From: an uncultured Gemmiger sp.
GTDB taxonomy: Bacteria > Bacillota > Clostridia > Oscillospirales > Ruminococcaceae
Direction: 5' to 3'
NCBI GenBank assembly: GCA_944388215.1
Contig: CALXHT010000045.1
Span: forward strand, 1-35,006
DNA: 35,006 nucleotides
Below the pieces are notes generated by a model. The model had not been told where the DNA came from. It saw nothing but the letters and a program-made list of their open reading frames with translations, and searched no databases. This document shows, in pieces, positions 25,197-33,654 of this stretch. Numbering within the stretch: the stretch's first letter is position 1; each line of letters starts with the position of its first letter. Position numbers and translations under genes: made by a program.

Positions 25197-27264
25197 GCGG
25201 CTCCACCTCCTCGAAAGTCAGGGAATGTCCGGGACGGATCACCACAGCCGAGCGGTCGGTTGCAAACAGAATGCGGGTATTCGGGGCATCCGGTTGCCAC
25301 TTCGGAAACCGGACGGCTGTCAGAATCACATCGGAGGGTACGGATTCGGATAACGTACCGGCCGCACAGAAAATGTCTGCGGTCACGGGATGATCCAACT
25401 GAATGTTTCCAGCCATGGTGGCCAGGCTGTATGGTCCGATTTTTATCACCGCCAGGTTCCCGCTGCTATCATGATACAGGTCCAGGGATAGCTCGTCAAG
25501 TACGGAAAGGGCCTGGCAAGCCGGGAGCATTTCGGCGGACAGGACCGGGATGTCCGAAAAATCCAGCTCTGAAGGCTCCTGGCGCAGGTCGACCAGCAAG
25601 GTGATGTCAGGCTGGGCATGTTCCGCAAAATAGGTTTCCAATGCGTTCAGATTGCTTTGCCCGCCGCGGAACAGTACCACGGCTTCCCCATTCTGCATGC
25701 ATACGACGCAAGGATTGTTGGTGGCTCCCACCAGAGATACCCGGACCACATCCTTTTGCGCCCATGCGCCCAGAATTATGGCGAAGATGGTGCAAAAAGC
25801 AGCCGCCACCGGATACCATGTCATGCGGCGGCGAGACCAGAAAGCAAGAGCCAGCAGACCGAGAACCCCATAGACGAAGAGTGTGTACCGTGTAGGAAGA
25901 TCAACATAAGCCAGCGGAAGGTTTGCGCACCAGTCGGTAATGGCGATCATAATGTGCAGCAAAAGGCTCAAAAGAAGGCTCGCCATCCGCGCAACCGGCG
26001 CCAGCGGTGCTGCCGCGGACAGGAAGAGAACCAGAATACCGAGCAGCAAAGCCGGTTGGAGCATCCAGACCACGAGAAGATTGGTCAGCAGGCTTACGCC
26101 ACTGGCAGTCATTCCGTTTGCGACCAGAATCGGAAGCGTGGCAAAGGATGCCAAAAGAGCTGTCTGCACCGATTCCAGGACCTTCAGCGCCCCATCCCAC
26201 AACTTGGAAGAAATTTTCCCCGCAGGCAGGGGCAGATGCTCCAGCTCCAGATTGTACAGTGCAGCGGATGCCTGTACGCCAAGAACCGCGCAGAAGGAAA
26301 GCTGAAATCCCAGATCGCAGGGGGCATAGGCATTCTGTATTCCCAGAAGGACAGCGGCTGCCCCGGTGGAGGTCAAAAGATCGACAGGCTGCCAGAAAAA
26401 ATCTCCCGCCAGGGCCAGCAGAAACACAAGGCCCGCACGCATTACCGAAACAGGAAGCCCCGTCAGGAACATATAAAAGATGACAAGCCCTGCCCGGACC
26501 ACAATCAGCGGACGCAAAAAGCGGCGCTTGCGGCCCATGGAAAAAATCCCGCACAGCAGTGCCACGTGCAATCCGGATACGGCCAGAAGATGGGAAACAC
26601 CAGCCGCGCGAAAGCTGTTCTGGGTGGCATCCCGCAGAGATTGCTTATGGCCGAGCAGCATGGCAGATTCCAGTTCGCCTTCTGCCTCCGGCATCCACTG
26701 CTGTAATCGGTTGGAAAGCATCCGGCGCAAGCGATACAGGGTAAAGCGGAGGCCGGAACTGTCCGGTTGGGCAAGATAGTTTCCCTGATATTCTGCCTGC
26801 AGATATACGCCGTCGCTCAGGTGGGAAAGCCGATAGGCGTCATGGGCCAGTGCCGAAAATGCAAAGTCGGCAGTAAAACATTCTCCGGGTTCCGCCCCGG
26901 GAAAGGCATCACAGGCAACGGAAAAGCCGGTGTTTTTTCCATCGCACTGTATGACCCGCAAGGTCCCCCGCAAAAAGCCAGTCTGGTAGGAGGATTCTGC
27001 ATCCGTTTCCACCACCACGGTACAGGTCATTTGCCGGCCGGCATACTTCTGTGCAGGCAAAACGGAGAAAAAGGAAAAAGCAGTGAACCAGACAAGCCCG
27101 CAAAGGGCGCCCAGTAACAGAATTTTAAAATCGTGACGGCGGTACAGAAACAGCAGCAATACAAAAAGTGCCGCCGCGGGCACAAGGACCGGCGACGGCA
27201 CACAAGCTGCAAACCATTCAGCCAGCGCAAAGGCCAGGCCGAAACAGGCAAGTTTGCGTTTCAT
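25183..27264 (-). CDS. comEC: ComEC/Rec2-related competence channel with degenerate C-terminal domain
   Basis: 693-residue membrane protein. An N-terminal DUF4131-type OB-fold region (about 30-170) with QKYAGRQMTCTVVVETDAES is followed by the Competence domain (about 200-480) with the recognisable AGVSHLLAVSGLHVALLCG motif. In DNA uptake this protein forms the channel for single-stranded DNA. The C-terminal part (about 500-693) keeps the strand pattern of a metallo-beta-lactamase domain, but the usual HxHxDH metal motif is missing; the equivalent place reads DITLLVDLRQEP. Nuclease activity is therefore unlikely. It sits between a phosphoribosyltransferase gene and holA. Start MKRKLACFG chosen 6 bases after the upstream stop. 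Confidence 0.88.
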   Translation of the reverse strand: MKRKLACFGLAFALAEWFAACVPSPVLVPAAALFVLLLFLYRRHDFKILLLGALCGLVWFTAFSFFSVLPAQKYAGRQMTCTVVVETDAESSYQTGFLRGTLRVIQCDGKNTGFSVACDAFPGAEPGECFTADFAFSALAHDAYRLSHLSDGVYLQAEYQGNYLAQPDSSGLRFTLYRLRRMLSNRLQQWMPEAEGELESAMLLGHKQSLRDATQNSFRAAGVSHLLAVSGLHVALLCGIFSMGRKRRFLRPLIVVRAGLVIFYMFLTGLPVSVMRAGLVFLLALAGDFFWQPVDLLTSTGAAAVLLGIQNAYAPCDLGFQLSFCAVLGVQASAALYNLELEHLPLPAGKISSKLWDGALKVLESVQTALLASFATLPILVANGMTASGVSLLTNLLVVWMLQPALLLGILVLFLSAAAPLAPVARMASLLLSLLLHIMIAITDWCANLPLAYVDLPTRYTLFVYGVLGLLALAFWSRRRMTWYPVAAAFCTIFAIILGAWAQKDVVRVSLVGATNNPCVVCMQNGEAVVLFRGGQSNLNALETYFAEHAQPDITLLVDLRQEPSELDFSDIPVLSAEMLPACQALSVLDELSLDLYHDSSGNLAVIKIGPYSLATMAGNIQLDHPVTADIFCAAGTLSESVPSDVILTAVRFPKWQPDAPNTRILFATDRSAVVIRPGHSLTFEEVEPLALQ

Positions 27265-27270
27265 CCTGCG

Positions 27271-27810
27271 TCAGTGAAGAAACAGCGGTAGCGGTTCCAG
27301 GAAGAAGATATCGGTGCGTTTTGCCGCATCGCCTTCCGCCAGCGCCGCACAGCAGCCGACAACCTTGCCGGTACTCTTGGCGGCCAGCGTCTCCAGGGCA
27401 TGGAGAGAGCCGCCGGTGGAAATCACGTCATCCACGATCAGAATACGCTTGCCGTTCATATAGTCAATGTCCTTCTGGTCAATCACCAGAACCTGCTTGC
27501 CGGCGGTCGTGATGGATTCATCCTCGATCACAACCGGGTTACGCATATACAGCTTGGGACCTTTACGAGCGGGAATCCAGTACTTGCCGCTTTGACGCGC
27601 CATTTCATAAGCCAGAGGAATGCCCTTGGCTTCCGCCGTCAGAATCACATCAAATTCAGGCGCCTTTTTTAAAAGAGCTGCGGCACAGGCCTCCGTCAAT
27701 TCCACATCGCTGAACATGATGAAGGCGGCAATGTCCATGTGGTCATTGACCTTGCAGATGGGGAGCTCCCTCGTAAGTCCGGCAATGTGCAGTGTATAGG
27801 TATCTGCCAT
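27271..27810 (-). CDS. purine phosphoribosyltransferase-like protein
   Basis: 179-residue type I phosphoribosyltransferase. The PRPP-binding loop RILIVDDVISTGGSL (about residues 124-138) is intact, and the substrate side shows DVILTAEAKGIPLAYEMARQSG and the flexible-loop region IPARKGPKLYM. It resembles adenine or xanthine phosphoribosyltransferases, but the purine specificity is not resolved. Start MADTYTLHIAG has an AGAGG ribosome site 10 bases upstream; a longer in-frame start exists at 27837 but lacks one. Lies between the HIT gene and comEC in the alaS operon. Confidence 0.85.
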   Translation of the reverse strand: MADTYTLHIAGLTRELPICKVNDHMDIAAFIMFSDVELTEACAAALLKKAPEFDVILTAEAKGIPLAYEMARQSGKYWIPARKGPKLYMRNPVVIEDESITTAGKQVLVIDQKDIDYMNGKRILIVDDVISTGGSLHALETLAAKSTGKVVGCCAALAEGDAAKRTDIFFLEPLPLFLH

Positions 27811-27856
27811 GATGGAAAACCTCTTTCTACAAATCAAAATGGGAAATCATCGGAAA

Positions 27857-28201
27857 TCAGCCCGGAGGCCATGCCAGGCTGCGGCCGGCCAGCACATGGA
27901 AATGCAGGTGCTTGACACTTTGACCGCCGTCCTCGCCAACATTGGTGACGACACGATAGCCTTTTTCATCCACACCCAGCTTGCGGCACTGTTCTGCAAT
28001 GACGGAGTAGATGTGTCCCAGCAGCGCGGCGTTGTCTTCCGTCAGCGCAGCGGCCGAAGAAATGTGCTGTTTGGGAATGACGAGAAAGTGTACCGGCGCC
28101 TGCGGGTCAATGTCGTAAAAGGCCAGCAGCGTATCATCCTCATACAGTTTGTTGGAAGGGATCTCCCCTGCTGCGATTTTACAAAACAGACAATCTTCCA
28201 T
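27857..28201 (-). CDS. HIT family nucleotide hydrolase
   Basis: 114-residue histidine-triad protein of the HINT type, which hydrolyses nucleoside phosphoramidates and aminoacyl-AMP. The triad HLHFHV is near residues 98-103, and the N-terminal CLFCKIAAGEIPSNKLYEDD has the zinc-type CxxC of the family. Start MEDCLFCK has a GGAGGG ribosome site; an upstream in-frame ATG at 28228 does not. Directly downstream of alaS, which is a sensible place for an enzyme that clears aminoacyl-adenylates (inference). Confidence 0.95.
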   Translation of the reverse strand: MEDCLFCKIAAGEIPSNKLYEDDTLLAFYDIDPQAPVHFLVIPKQHISSAAALTEDNAALLGHIYSVIAEQCRKLGVDEKGYRVVTNVGEDGGQSVKHLHFHVLAGRSLAWPPG

Positions 28202-28241
28202 TTTATTCCCTCCTTTACATGGATTCAATGGTTGGGTGCCG

Positions 28242-30902
28242 TTATGCGTTGAGTTCGGCTTTCACAATTTCAGGCACAGCATGGAGCGCTTCGTCGATCT
28301 TGCTGACATCGCGGATACCAGCCATGGCAAAGTCCGGCTTGCCGCCGCCGTTGCCGCCGGCAATAGCAGCAATCTTCTTGACGAGGACACCGGCCTTCAG
28401 GCCGCGTGCCTTGGCGTTGGAAGAGACACCGACGGCCATCATAGTCTTGTTGCCGTCGCTGCCGACCAGAACCGTAACAGCGTTGGGGGCCTTTTCACGT
28501 ACCTTATCCACCATCTCGCGCAGCGTGTCGGCGCCCGTGCCGGTCAGATAAGCGGAAATGATTCGGATGCCTTCCACATCGGCGGCATTCTCGAACAGGC
28601 CATCCACCTTGGCGGCTGCCATCTCGGCCTTGAGGTTATCCAGCTGCTTGTTGGTTTCCTTCAACTCGGCAGCCAGCGCTTCAGCACGGTCCGCCACGTC
28701 CTTCAGGTTGTTGGCCTTCAGGGCACCGGCGGTCTTGGTCAGCACAGCCGTGCGCTCATCCAGCAGGCGCAGCACACCGAAGCCGGTGGTCGCCTCGATA
28801 CGGCGGATACCGGCGGCCACGCTGGATTCGCTGAGGATCTTGAAGCAGCCGATCTGCGCCGTGTTCTTCACATGGGTGCCGCCGCAGAACTCGGTGCTCC
28901 AGCCACCGGCGTCGACCACCCGGACGATGCTGCCGTACTTCTCTCCGAACAGAGCCATGGCGCCCATCTTCTTGGCTTCCTCGATGGGCAGGTTCTGGAT
29001 CACCACCGGCAGAGAGGCAAAAATCTTTTCGTTGACCTTGCGCTCGACTTCGGTCAGTTCCTCCGGCGTTACAGCGCTGAAATGAGTAAAGTCAAAGTGG
29101 GTGATCTTGTCATCCTGGTAGCTGCCGGCCTGGTGCACATGCTCGCCCAGAACTTCACGCAGGGCCTTCTGCAGCAGATGGGTGGCAGTATGGTTGCGGC
29201 AGATGGCCATACGGCGGCCTTCATCCACCGAGGCGCTGACCTCATCGCCAACCCTGATGGTGCCGTCCAGCAGTTCACAGGTATGGACAAAATATCCCTT
29301 GGGGGTCTTCTTGACCTGGGTGACTTTCAGCTTGGCATCGCCGGAAGTGATGAAGCCGTAGTCGGCAACCTGGCCGCCCATCTCCGCATAGAACGGAGTG
29401 CGGTCCAGTACCACCAGGACGCCTTCCTTGGACTCGCCCGCCTCATCGGTGGCAATGGCGTCGGCCAGCTCTTCACCGTCGGACAGGGCCAGCACCTTGG
29501 CCGTTTCATGCAGCGTTTCGTAACCATCAAACTGCGTGGGCTCCGCCTTGAGTTCACCGAACAGATCTTCGCTCCAGCCGGAGATATCCTTGGCCAGACG
29601 CTCTGCGCGGGCACGCTCACGCTGCTTGGTCATCTCTGCATGGAAAGCTTCCTCATCCACCGTGAAACCGGCTTCTGCAGCGATTTCTTTGGTCAGGTCC
29701 AGGGGGAAGCCAAAGGTATCGTTGAGCTTGAAAACCTCAGTGCCGGACAGGACCGTTTCACCTGCAGCCTTGCGCTCATCGATCATGTTGTTCAGGATGT
29801 TCAGACCGGCATCAATGGTACGGCCAAAGCGTTCTTCCTCGGTGCCGACCACCTTCTTGATGTAGGCCTCATGCTCGCGCAGCTCGGGATAACCGGCTTC
29901 GCTGGAAACGATCACGGTATCCACCAGCTCGGTCAGGAAAGGCCGGTCGATGCCCAGCATACGGCCATGGCGGGCCGCACGGCGCAGCAGACGGCGCAGC
30001 ACATAGCCGCGGCCCTCGTTGGAGGGCAGGATGCCGTCGGAGACCATAAAGACGGTGGAACGGATATGGTCGGTGATTACGCGGATGGAGATATCGTCCT
30101 TCTCGCTGTCGCCATAGTGTTTGCCGGAGATGCGCTCCACATGGTGCAGCACCGAAGCCACGGTGTCCACCTCGAACAGGTTGCCCACATCCTGCATAAC
30201 GCAGGCCAGACGCTCCAGGCCCATACCGGTATCGATGTTGGGACGGGGCAGCCGCTCATAGTGGCCTTTGCCGTCCGAATCAAACTGGCTGAAGACCAGG
30301 TTCCAGATTTCCATATAGCGGTCGCAGTCGCAGCCGACCTTGCAGGTGGGCTTGCCGCAGCCGTGCTCGGGACCACGGTCATAGTAAATTTCCGAGCAGG
30401 GACCGCAGGGGCCGGAACCATGCTCCCAGAAGTTGTCTTCCTTGCCGAAGCGAACCATGTGATCCTCGGGGATACCGACTTTCTTGGTCCAGATATCATA
30501 CGCCTCGTCATCGTCCAGGTAGACCGAGATGTACAGCTTATCGGCGGGGATCTCCAGCTCCTTGGTCAGGAATTCCCAGGCCCAGGGAATGACCTCCTCC
30601 TTGAAGTAATCCTGGAAGCTGAAGTTGCCCAGCATTTCAAAGAAGGTGCCGTGGCGGGCAGTGATGCCCACACGCTCAATATCCGGCGTTCGGATGCACT
30701 TCTGGCAGGTGGTGACACGATGACGGGGCGGTTCCTCCTGGCCGAGGAACCACTTCTTCATCGGGGCCATGCCGCTGTTGATCAGCAGCAGGCTGGGATC
30801 GTCTTTCGGTACCAGCGGAAAACTGCCCAGACGCAGATGTCCTTTGGTTTCAAAGAAATGCAGATACTTCTCGCGAAGTTCATTCAGTCCGGTCCATTGC
30901 AT
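28242..30902 (-). CDS. alaS: alanine-tRNA ligase
   Basis: 886-residue alanyl-tRNA synthetase of normal bacterial length. The class II catalytic core opens with LREKYLHFFETKGHLRLGSFPLVP, contains motif 2 CQKCIRTPDIERVG and the FFEMLGNFSFQDYFK block, then the tRNA-recognition region, the editing domain with RNHTATHLLQKAL (HxxxH) and CGGTHVKNTAQIG (metal Cys/His), and the C-Ala domain ending in GGNGGGKPDFAMAG. Start MQWTGLNELR is preceded by GGGAGAA; ATG codons at 30932 and 30917 lie in the leader between terminator and ribosome site. Expression is controlled by the T-box at 30947-31190. First gene of a six-gene minus-strand operon. Confidence 0.97.
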   Translation of the reverse strand: MQWTGLNELREKYLHFFETKGHLRLGSFPLVPKDDPSLLLINSGMAPMKKWFLGQEEPPRHRVTTCQKCIRTPDIERVGITARHGTFFEMLGNFSFQDYFKEEVIPWAWEFLTKELEIPADKLYISVYLDDDEAYDIWTKKVGIPEDHMVRFGKEDNFWEHGSGPCGPCSEIYYDRGPEHGCGKPTCKVGCDCDRYMEIWNLVFSQFDSDGKGHYERLPRPNIDTGMGLERLACVMQDVGNLFEVDTVASVLHHVERISGKHYGDSEKDDISIRVITDHIRSTVFMVSDGILPSNEGRGYVLRRLLRRAARHGRMLGIDRPFLTELVDTVIVSSEAGYPELREHEAYIKKVVGTEEERFGRTIDAGLNILNNMIDERKAAGETVLSGTEVFKLNDTFGFPLDLTKEIAAEAGFTVDEEAFHAEMTKQRERARAERLAKDISGWSEDLFGELKAEPTQFDGYETLHETAKVLALSDGEELADAIATDEAGESKEGVLVVLDRTPFYAEMGGQVADYGFITSGDAKLKVTQVKKTPKGYFVHTCELLDGTIRVGDEVSASVDEGRRMAICRNHTATHLLQKALREVLGEHVHQAGSYQDDKITHFDFTHFSAVTPEELTEVERKVNEKIFASLPVVIQNLPIEEAKKMGAMALFGEKYGSIVRVVDAGGWSTEFCGGTHVKNTAQIGCFKILSESSVAAGIRRIEATTGFGVLRLLDERTAVLTKTAGALKANNLKDVADRAEALAAELKETNKQLDNLKAEMAAAKVDGLFENAADVEGIRIISAYLTGTGADTLREMVDKVREKAPNAVTVLVGSDGNKTMMAVGVSSNAKARGLKAGVLVKKIAAIAGGNGGGKPDFAMAGIRDVSKIDEALHAVPEIVKAELNA

Positions 30903-30946
30903 ACAAAACGTTTCTCCCATCCATAGGTTCATTTAAAAAGGTCCAT

Positions 30947-31190
30947 GAAAAAATATAGCCCTCGCCCCTCTACAGGGACGAAGGCTGATCGCTTCCGTGG
31001 TACCACCCGGTTTGCGGCCCTTTCGGACCGCCGCTTGCTTTGCGTTAACGCCGCTACTACGTTTGGCTCTCCGCCAAAAGCTCCGGGGTGGCTTCGCCGG
31101 GATCCAGCCGGATATCTTGCACCAGATGATATCCTCTCTGCAGACTGTATGTGCCGACATTAGCCCCTTCAACGCCATTTTCCTTTTTAC
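30947..31190 (-). promoter_or_regulatory. T-box leader (tRNA-Ala sensing) of alaS
   Basis: The minus-strand leader contains the conserved T-box GGGTGGTACCACGG (30995-31008), whose UGGU bulge complements the ACCA end of a tRNA with discriminator A. Upstream lies a stem I-like region with AGAGAGGATATC/GATATCC, and a plausible specifier GCC (Ala) at 31090-31092 followed by a purine. The terminator is a 13-bp stem (30957-30986) with loop GTAG and a T-rich tract ATATTTTTTC. Uncharged tRNA-Ala should stabilise the antiterminator and turn on alaS. The specifier call is inference; the T-box and terminator are seen directly. Confidence 0.93.
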
Positions 31191-31196
31191 ATGCTC

Positions 31197-31225
31197 ATTA
31201 TATGCCGCTTTGTTGACCTTGTCAA
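31197..31225 (-). promoter_or_regulatory. promoter of the alaS operon
   Basis: Minus-strand TTGACA (31220-31225), 17-base spacer, TATAAT (31197-31202): full consensus. The TGA stop codon of the upstream penicillin-binding protein gene (31222-31224) lies inside the -35 box. Confidence 0.9.
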
Positions 31226-32865
31226 CTGCTTTTTGCAGCAGTTTCGGGGGTTTGAACGGTTTCTGCCGTCATCAGCACCTGTAAAGAGTCTGCAATTTTT
31301 CCGAAGATTGCGGCGCTGGAAACTTCCGGCTCCAGAATCCCGTCCTGCAGTACCGTGATGGTATAGCGCGGTTCGTCCGCCGGATAGAATCCGCTAAACC
31401 AGTAGTTGAGCAATTCTTCGCCGCTCGTATCGAATTGCCCGGTTTGCGCCGTTCCAGTTTTGCCGCCTGCTTCCCCTCCTTGGGGGGCTGCTTCCCGGCC
31501 TATGCCATCGCGCACCACGGATTGCAACATATCCCGCAGAATCCGGGCGGTATCTGCCGCCAGCACCGGTTCGTCTTCCGAAATCTGCACAGGCTCATCC
31601 AGCGTTTGGGAAGCATTGGTGATGCCATAGACAAATCGGGGCGTGTGATAGGTGCCCCCATCTGCCACTGTGTTCATCATGGCGGTAATCTGCAGCGGCG
31701 TCGCCGAAAGATCCCCCTGGCCGAAACTGAACAGTGCAAGTTGGCCAGCGTTTTCCAGCGACTGCAAATCCGGCAGTATGCCTGCACTGCTCTTCAGGCC
31801 CGGCGCCACTGCACAGGCTTGGCCAAAGCCGAATTTTTCCGCCTCCGCCCGGATGACTTCCCCGCCCAAAAGCTGCCCCAGTTCCACAAAATAGCAGTTG
31901 CAGCTTTGTTCCAGCGCACCACGCAGGTTTACAGTACCATGGGCACGCCCCTGGGCGCAGCGGTAGACCTGCCCCGCAACCTCCACACTGCCGGTACATT
32001 CATGGGTAAACCAGTCCAGCCCCTGTTCATAGGCAGCGGCTGCCAGCACCACTTTGAAGACCGAACCAGCACTGAAGGCACTGAAGGTGCGGTTGATCAA
32101 GGAGGTATCGTTAGCCCGTATGCTTTGCGCAACGTTATTCGGATCATAGGTGGGTACACTGACGCTGGCAAGGATCTCGCCGGTCCGGGTATCCATCACC
32201 AGGATGCATCCCCGTTCCATGGTCAGACCCGCAACGCCCTCACACATACGCTGGATATCTGCGTCCAGTGTCAGCGAAATATTTTCTCCGCTTCCCTTCT
32301 CGTCAATCTGCAACGTTGGTTCATCACCGCTCAGAAGGCTTCCCTGCGCAGTGGTCAGGCAGGAAACCACAGAAACATCTCCGGACCGGGTCAAAACATC
32401 GTCATAGGCGAACTCAAGTCCTGAAACCCCTTGCCCCTCCCCATCCAGATACCCGATCAGATGCGTGGCAATGGGCACAGGAAGATACCGTTGCGCGCTT
32501 TCATAGGTGGGAATCCCCTCGGCAGTGAGATCCTGATCCACCTGAATCAAAAATGGCGTTGTAGTGTTCCGTTTTTCATACAGTTCGGTTTGTTCTGAGT
32601 AGGAAACATAGGGAAAGAGCGTTGCGTAACTGATATCTCCGGGAATACACAAAGCATACCATTCCGGTGTATAGCCGGTCAAAAGCTGTCCGTCACGGTC
32701 AAAAAAGTTGCCACGCGGCCGCGGCAATTCTGTAATCTGCACGGTCTGGGCTCCGGCGTTGGCGGCGTAAAGAGAGTCTGTACCGACCCAAAGCACGCGG
32801 CATAAAACGATACAGGCCAACAAGACCATCCAGAAGCCCAGGAAACGCAACCGACGCAATGACAT
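31222..32865 (-). CDS. class B penicillin-binding protein (peptidoglycan DD-transpeptidase)
   Basis: 547-residue bitopic membrane protein that cross-links peptidoglycan. One N-terminal membrane anchor (about 8-28) is followed by the PBP dimerisation-type domain with RGNFFDRDGQLLTGY and the transpeptidase domain with all three motifs: SAGSVFK (SxxK), SCN (SxN, in QSCNCYF) and GGKTGTAQTG (KTG). No transglycosylase or PASTA domains. It resembles the FtsI/SpoVD/PBP2 class, but whether it serves division, elongation or the spore cortex cannot be told. Start MSLRRLRF with AAGGAGA ribosome site. No clear promoter was found upstream, where a mobile repeat begins about 70 bases away. Confidence 0.93.
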   Translation of the reverse strand: MSLRRLRFLGFWMVLLACIVLCRVLWVGTDSLYAANAGAQTVQITELPRPRGNFFDRDGQLLTGYTPEWYALCIPGDISYATLFPYVSYSEQTELYEKRNTTTPFLIQVDQDLTAEGIPTYESAQRYLPVPIATHLIGYLDGEGQGVSGLEFAYDDVLTRSGDVSVVSCLTTAQGSLLSGDEPTLQIDEKGSGENISLTLDADIQRMCEGVAGLTMERGCILVMDTRTGEILASVSVPTYDPNNVAQSIRANDTSLINRTFSAFSAGSVFKVVLAAAAYEQGLDWFTHECTGSVEVAGQVYRCAQGRAHGTVNLRGALEQSCNCYFVELGQLLGGEVIRAEAEKFGFGQACAVAPGLKSSAGILPDLQSLENAGQLALFSFGQGDLSATPLQITAMMNTVADGGTYHTPRFVYGITNASQTLDEPVQISEDEPVLAADTARILRDMLQSVVRDGIGREAAPQGGEAGGKTGTAQTGQFDTSGEELLNYWFSGFYPADEPRYTITVLQDGILEPEVSSAAIFGKIADSLQVLMTAETVQTPETAAKSS

Positions 32866-32932
32866 ACTCTCTTGATCTCCTTTCTCAATGAGTATGGCCA
32901 AAATGCTATGGGAGAAAACAAGGGGGACGAGA

Positions 32933-33233
32933 GTTTTGCAGCGGAAGCTGGATGAAAGGAAGACATTTGAAGGGGGCCGAAATCACTTGCGGGAGGAAAT
33001 ATAAACGATAATTCAATAGAAATTACCTGTATTTTCGATGTTTTTCCTCATTCCCTGCCCCCACGGAGGGGTTATGAGAGGAATCATCAGGAGAGCACTT
33101 GGAGATTGCCCGCTGTAAAAAGGAATAAAAAATAGCGGAGCAATGAGAGCGTAAACCCTACATTACTCCGCTATTTTTCATATCATGGACAAGATAAATC
33201 GCCTTTTATGACAACTTATTTTACCCCCGAACA
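32933..33233 (+). repeat. interspersed repeat, copy 1 (left end missing)
   Basis: About 300 bases that align in the same orientation with 34702-35006, roughly three quarters identical by eye, and best in GGAGGGGTTATGAGA (33064-33078) and the AGAGCACTTGGAG block. Contains a conserved stem CTCAT..CCCC/GGGG..ATGAG, a long hairpin (33128-33145 with 33161-33178) and a right terminus of two GACAA-type subrepeats ending CCCCCGAACA at 33233. The left terminus seen in copy 2 is not recognisable here; it would fall in the penicillin-binding protein gene, so this copy is truncated or diverged. It fills most of the gap 32866-33242. Confidence 0.75.
33128..33180. terminator. terminator-like hairpin in repeat copy 1
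   Basis: 18-bp stem with one mismatch, AAAATAGCGGAGCAATG region pairing with CATTACTCCGCTATTTT region, 15-base loop, A-rich before and T-rich after. Symmetric enough to end transcription from either side. Confidence 0.65.
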
Positions 33234-33303
33234 ACTTCCATTTGAACTGCACCCCATTTGTTAGACAGTATGGTATACTGGATAACAAATGGGGTGCTTT
33301 ATT

Positions 33304-33654
33304 ATGCCGAAAGGAATACCAAACAAACGCTACACACCGGAATTTAAGCAACTGGTAGTGGAGACAATGCGAGAAGAACATTTAAGTGTTCGGGAAGTAA
33401 TGCGAAGGTTTAAAATCAATGATCATGGCATTATTGAACGCTGGGAACGAATCTATCTTGAAGAAGGGCCGGAAGGATTGGCGATAGAACGTCGAGGGCG
33501 CAAAAGAAGAAGCCGGCTTGCGAAGCTGTCTAAAACAGTTGAAGAAGACCTTATTGCCGAGAACCAGCGACTGCGCGCGGAGAACGAATACCTAAAAAAT
33601 TTGCAAGCCTTGGTTTTGGAGGAAGAGCGACGCCGGCACAGAAAATGCAGGTAG
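33304..33654 (+). CDS. IS3-family transposase OrfA (helix-turn-helix protein)
   Basis: 116-residue DNA-binding subunit of the IS transposase. An N-terminal helix-turn-helix (YTPEFKQLVVETMREEHLSVREVMRRFKI, about residues 11-40) binds the inverted repeats. The C-terminal coiled coil (VEEDLIAENQRLRAENEYLKNLQ) is the usual oligomerising leucine zipper. Start MPKGIPNKRY is preferred; an ATG five codons upstream is also possible, and neither has a strong ribosome site. A frameshift heptamer A_AAA_AAT lies at 33594-33600 in the correct phase, so a share of ribosomes should make the OrfAB fusion. Confidence 0.93.
   Translation: MPKGIPNKRYTPEFKQLVVETMREEHLSVREVMRRFKINDHGIIERWERIYLEEGPEGLAIERRGRKRRSRLAKLSKTVEEDLIAENQRLRAENEYLKNLQALVLEEERRRHRKCR
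33594..33600 (+). other. programmed -1 frameshift heptamer A_AAA_AAT
   Basis: The orfA codons read CTA AAA AAT, so the heptamer has the X_XXY_YYZ phase needed for -1 slippage. The -1 frame is open from here through 33645 into orfB, giving a continuous OrfAB transposase. Confidence 0.75.

Noticed and set aside
28149..30926. Very long open frame on the plus strand opposite alaS
   Set aside because: It is the antisense of alaS in a GC-rich codon context; it has no ribosome site and no recognisable domain, and alaS itself is unmistakable.
32870..33060. Promoter for the penicillin-binding protein gene
   Set aside because: TTGTTT and TTGAAT boxes are present on the minus strand, but none has a credible -10 at 16-18 bases; the promoter may have been changed by the inserted repeat.
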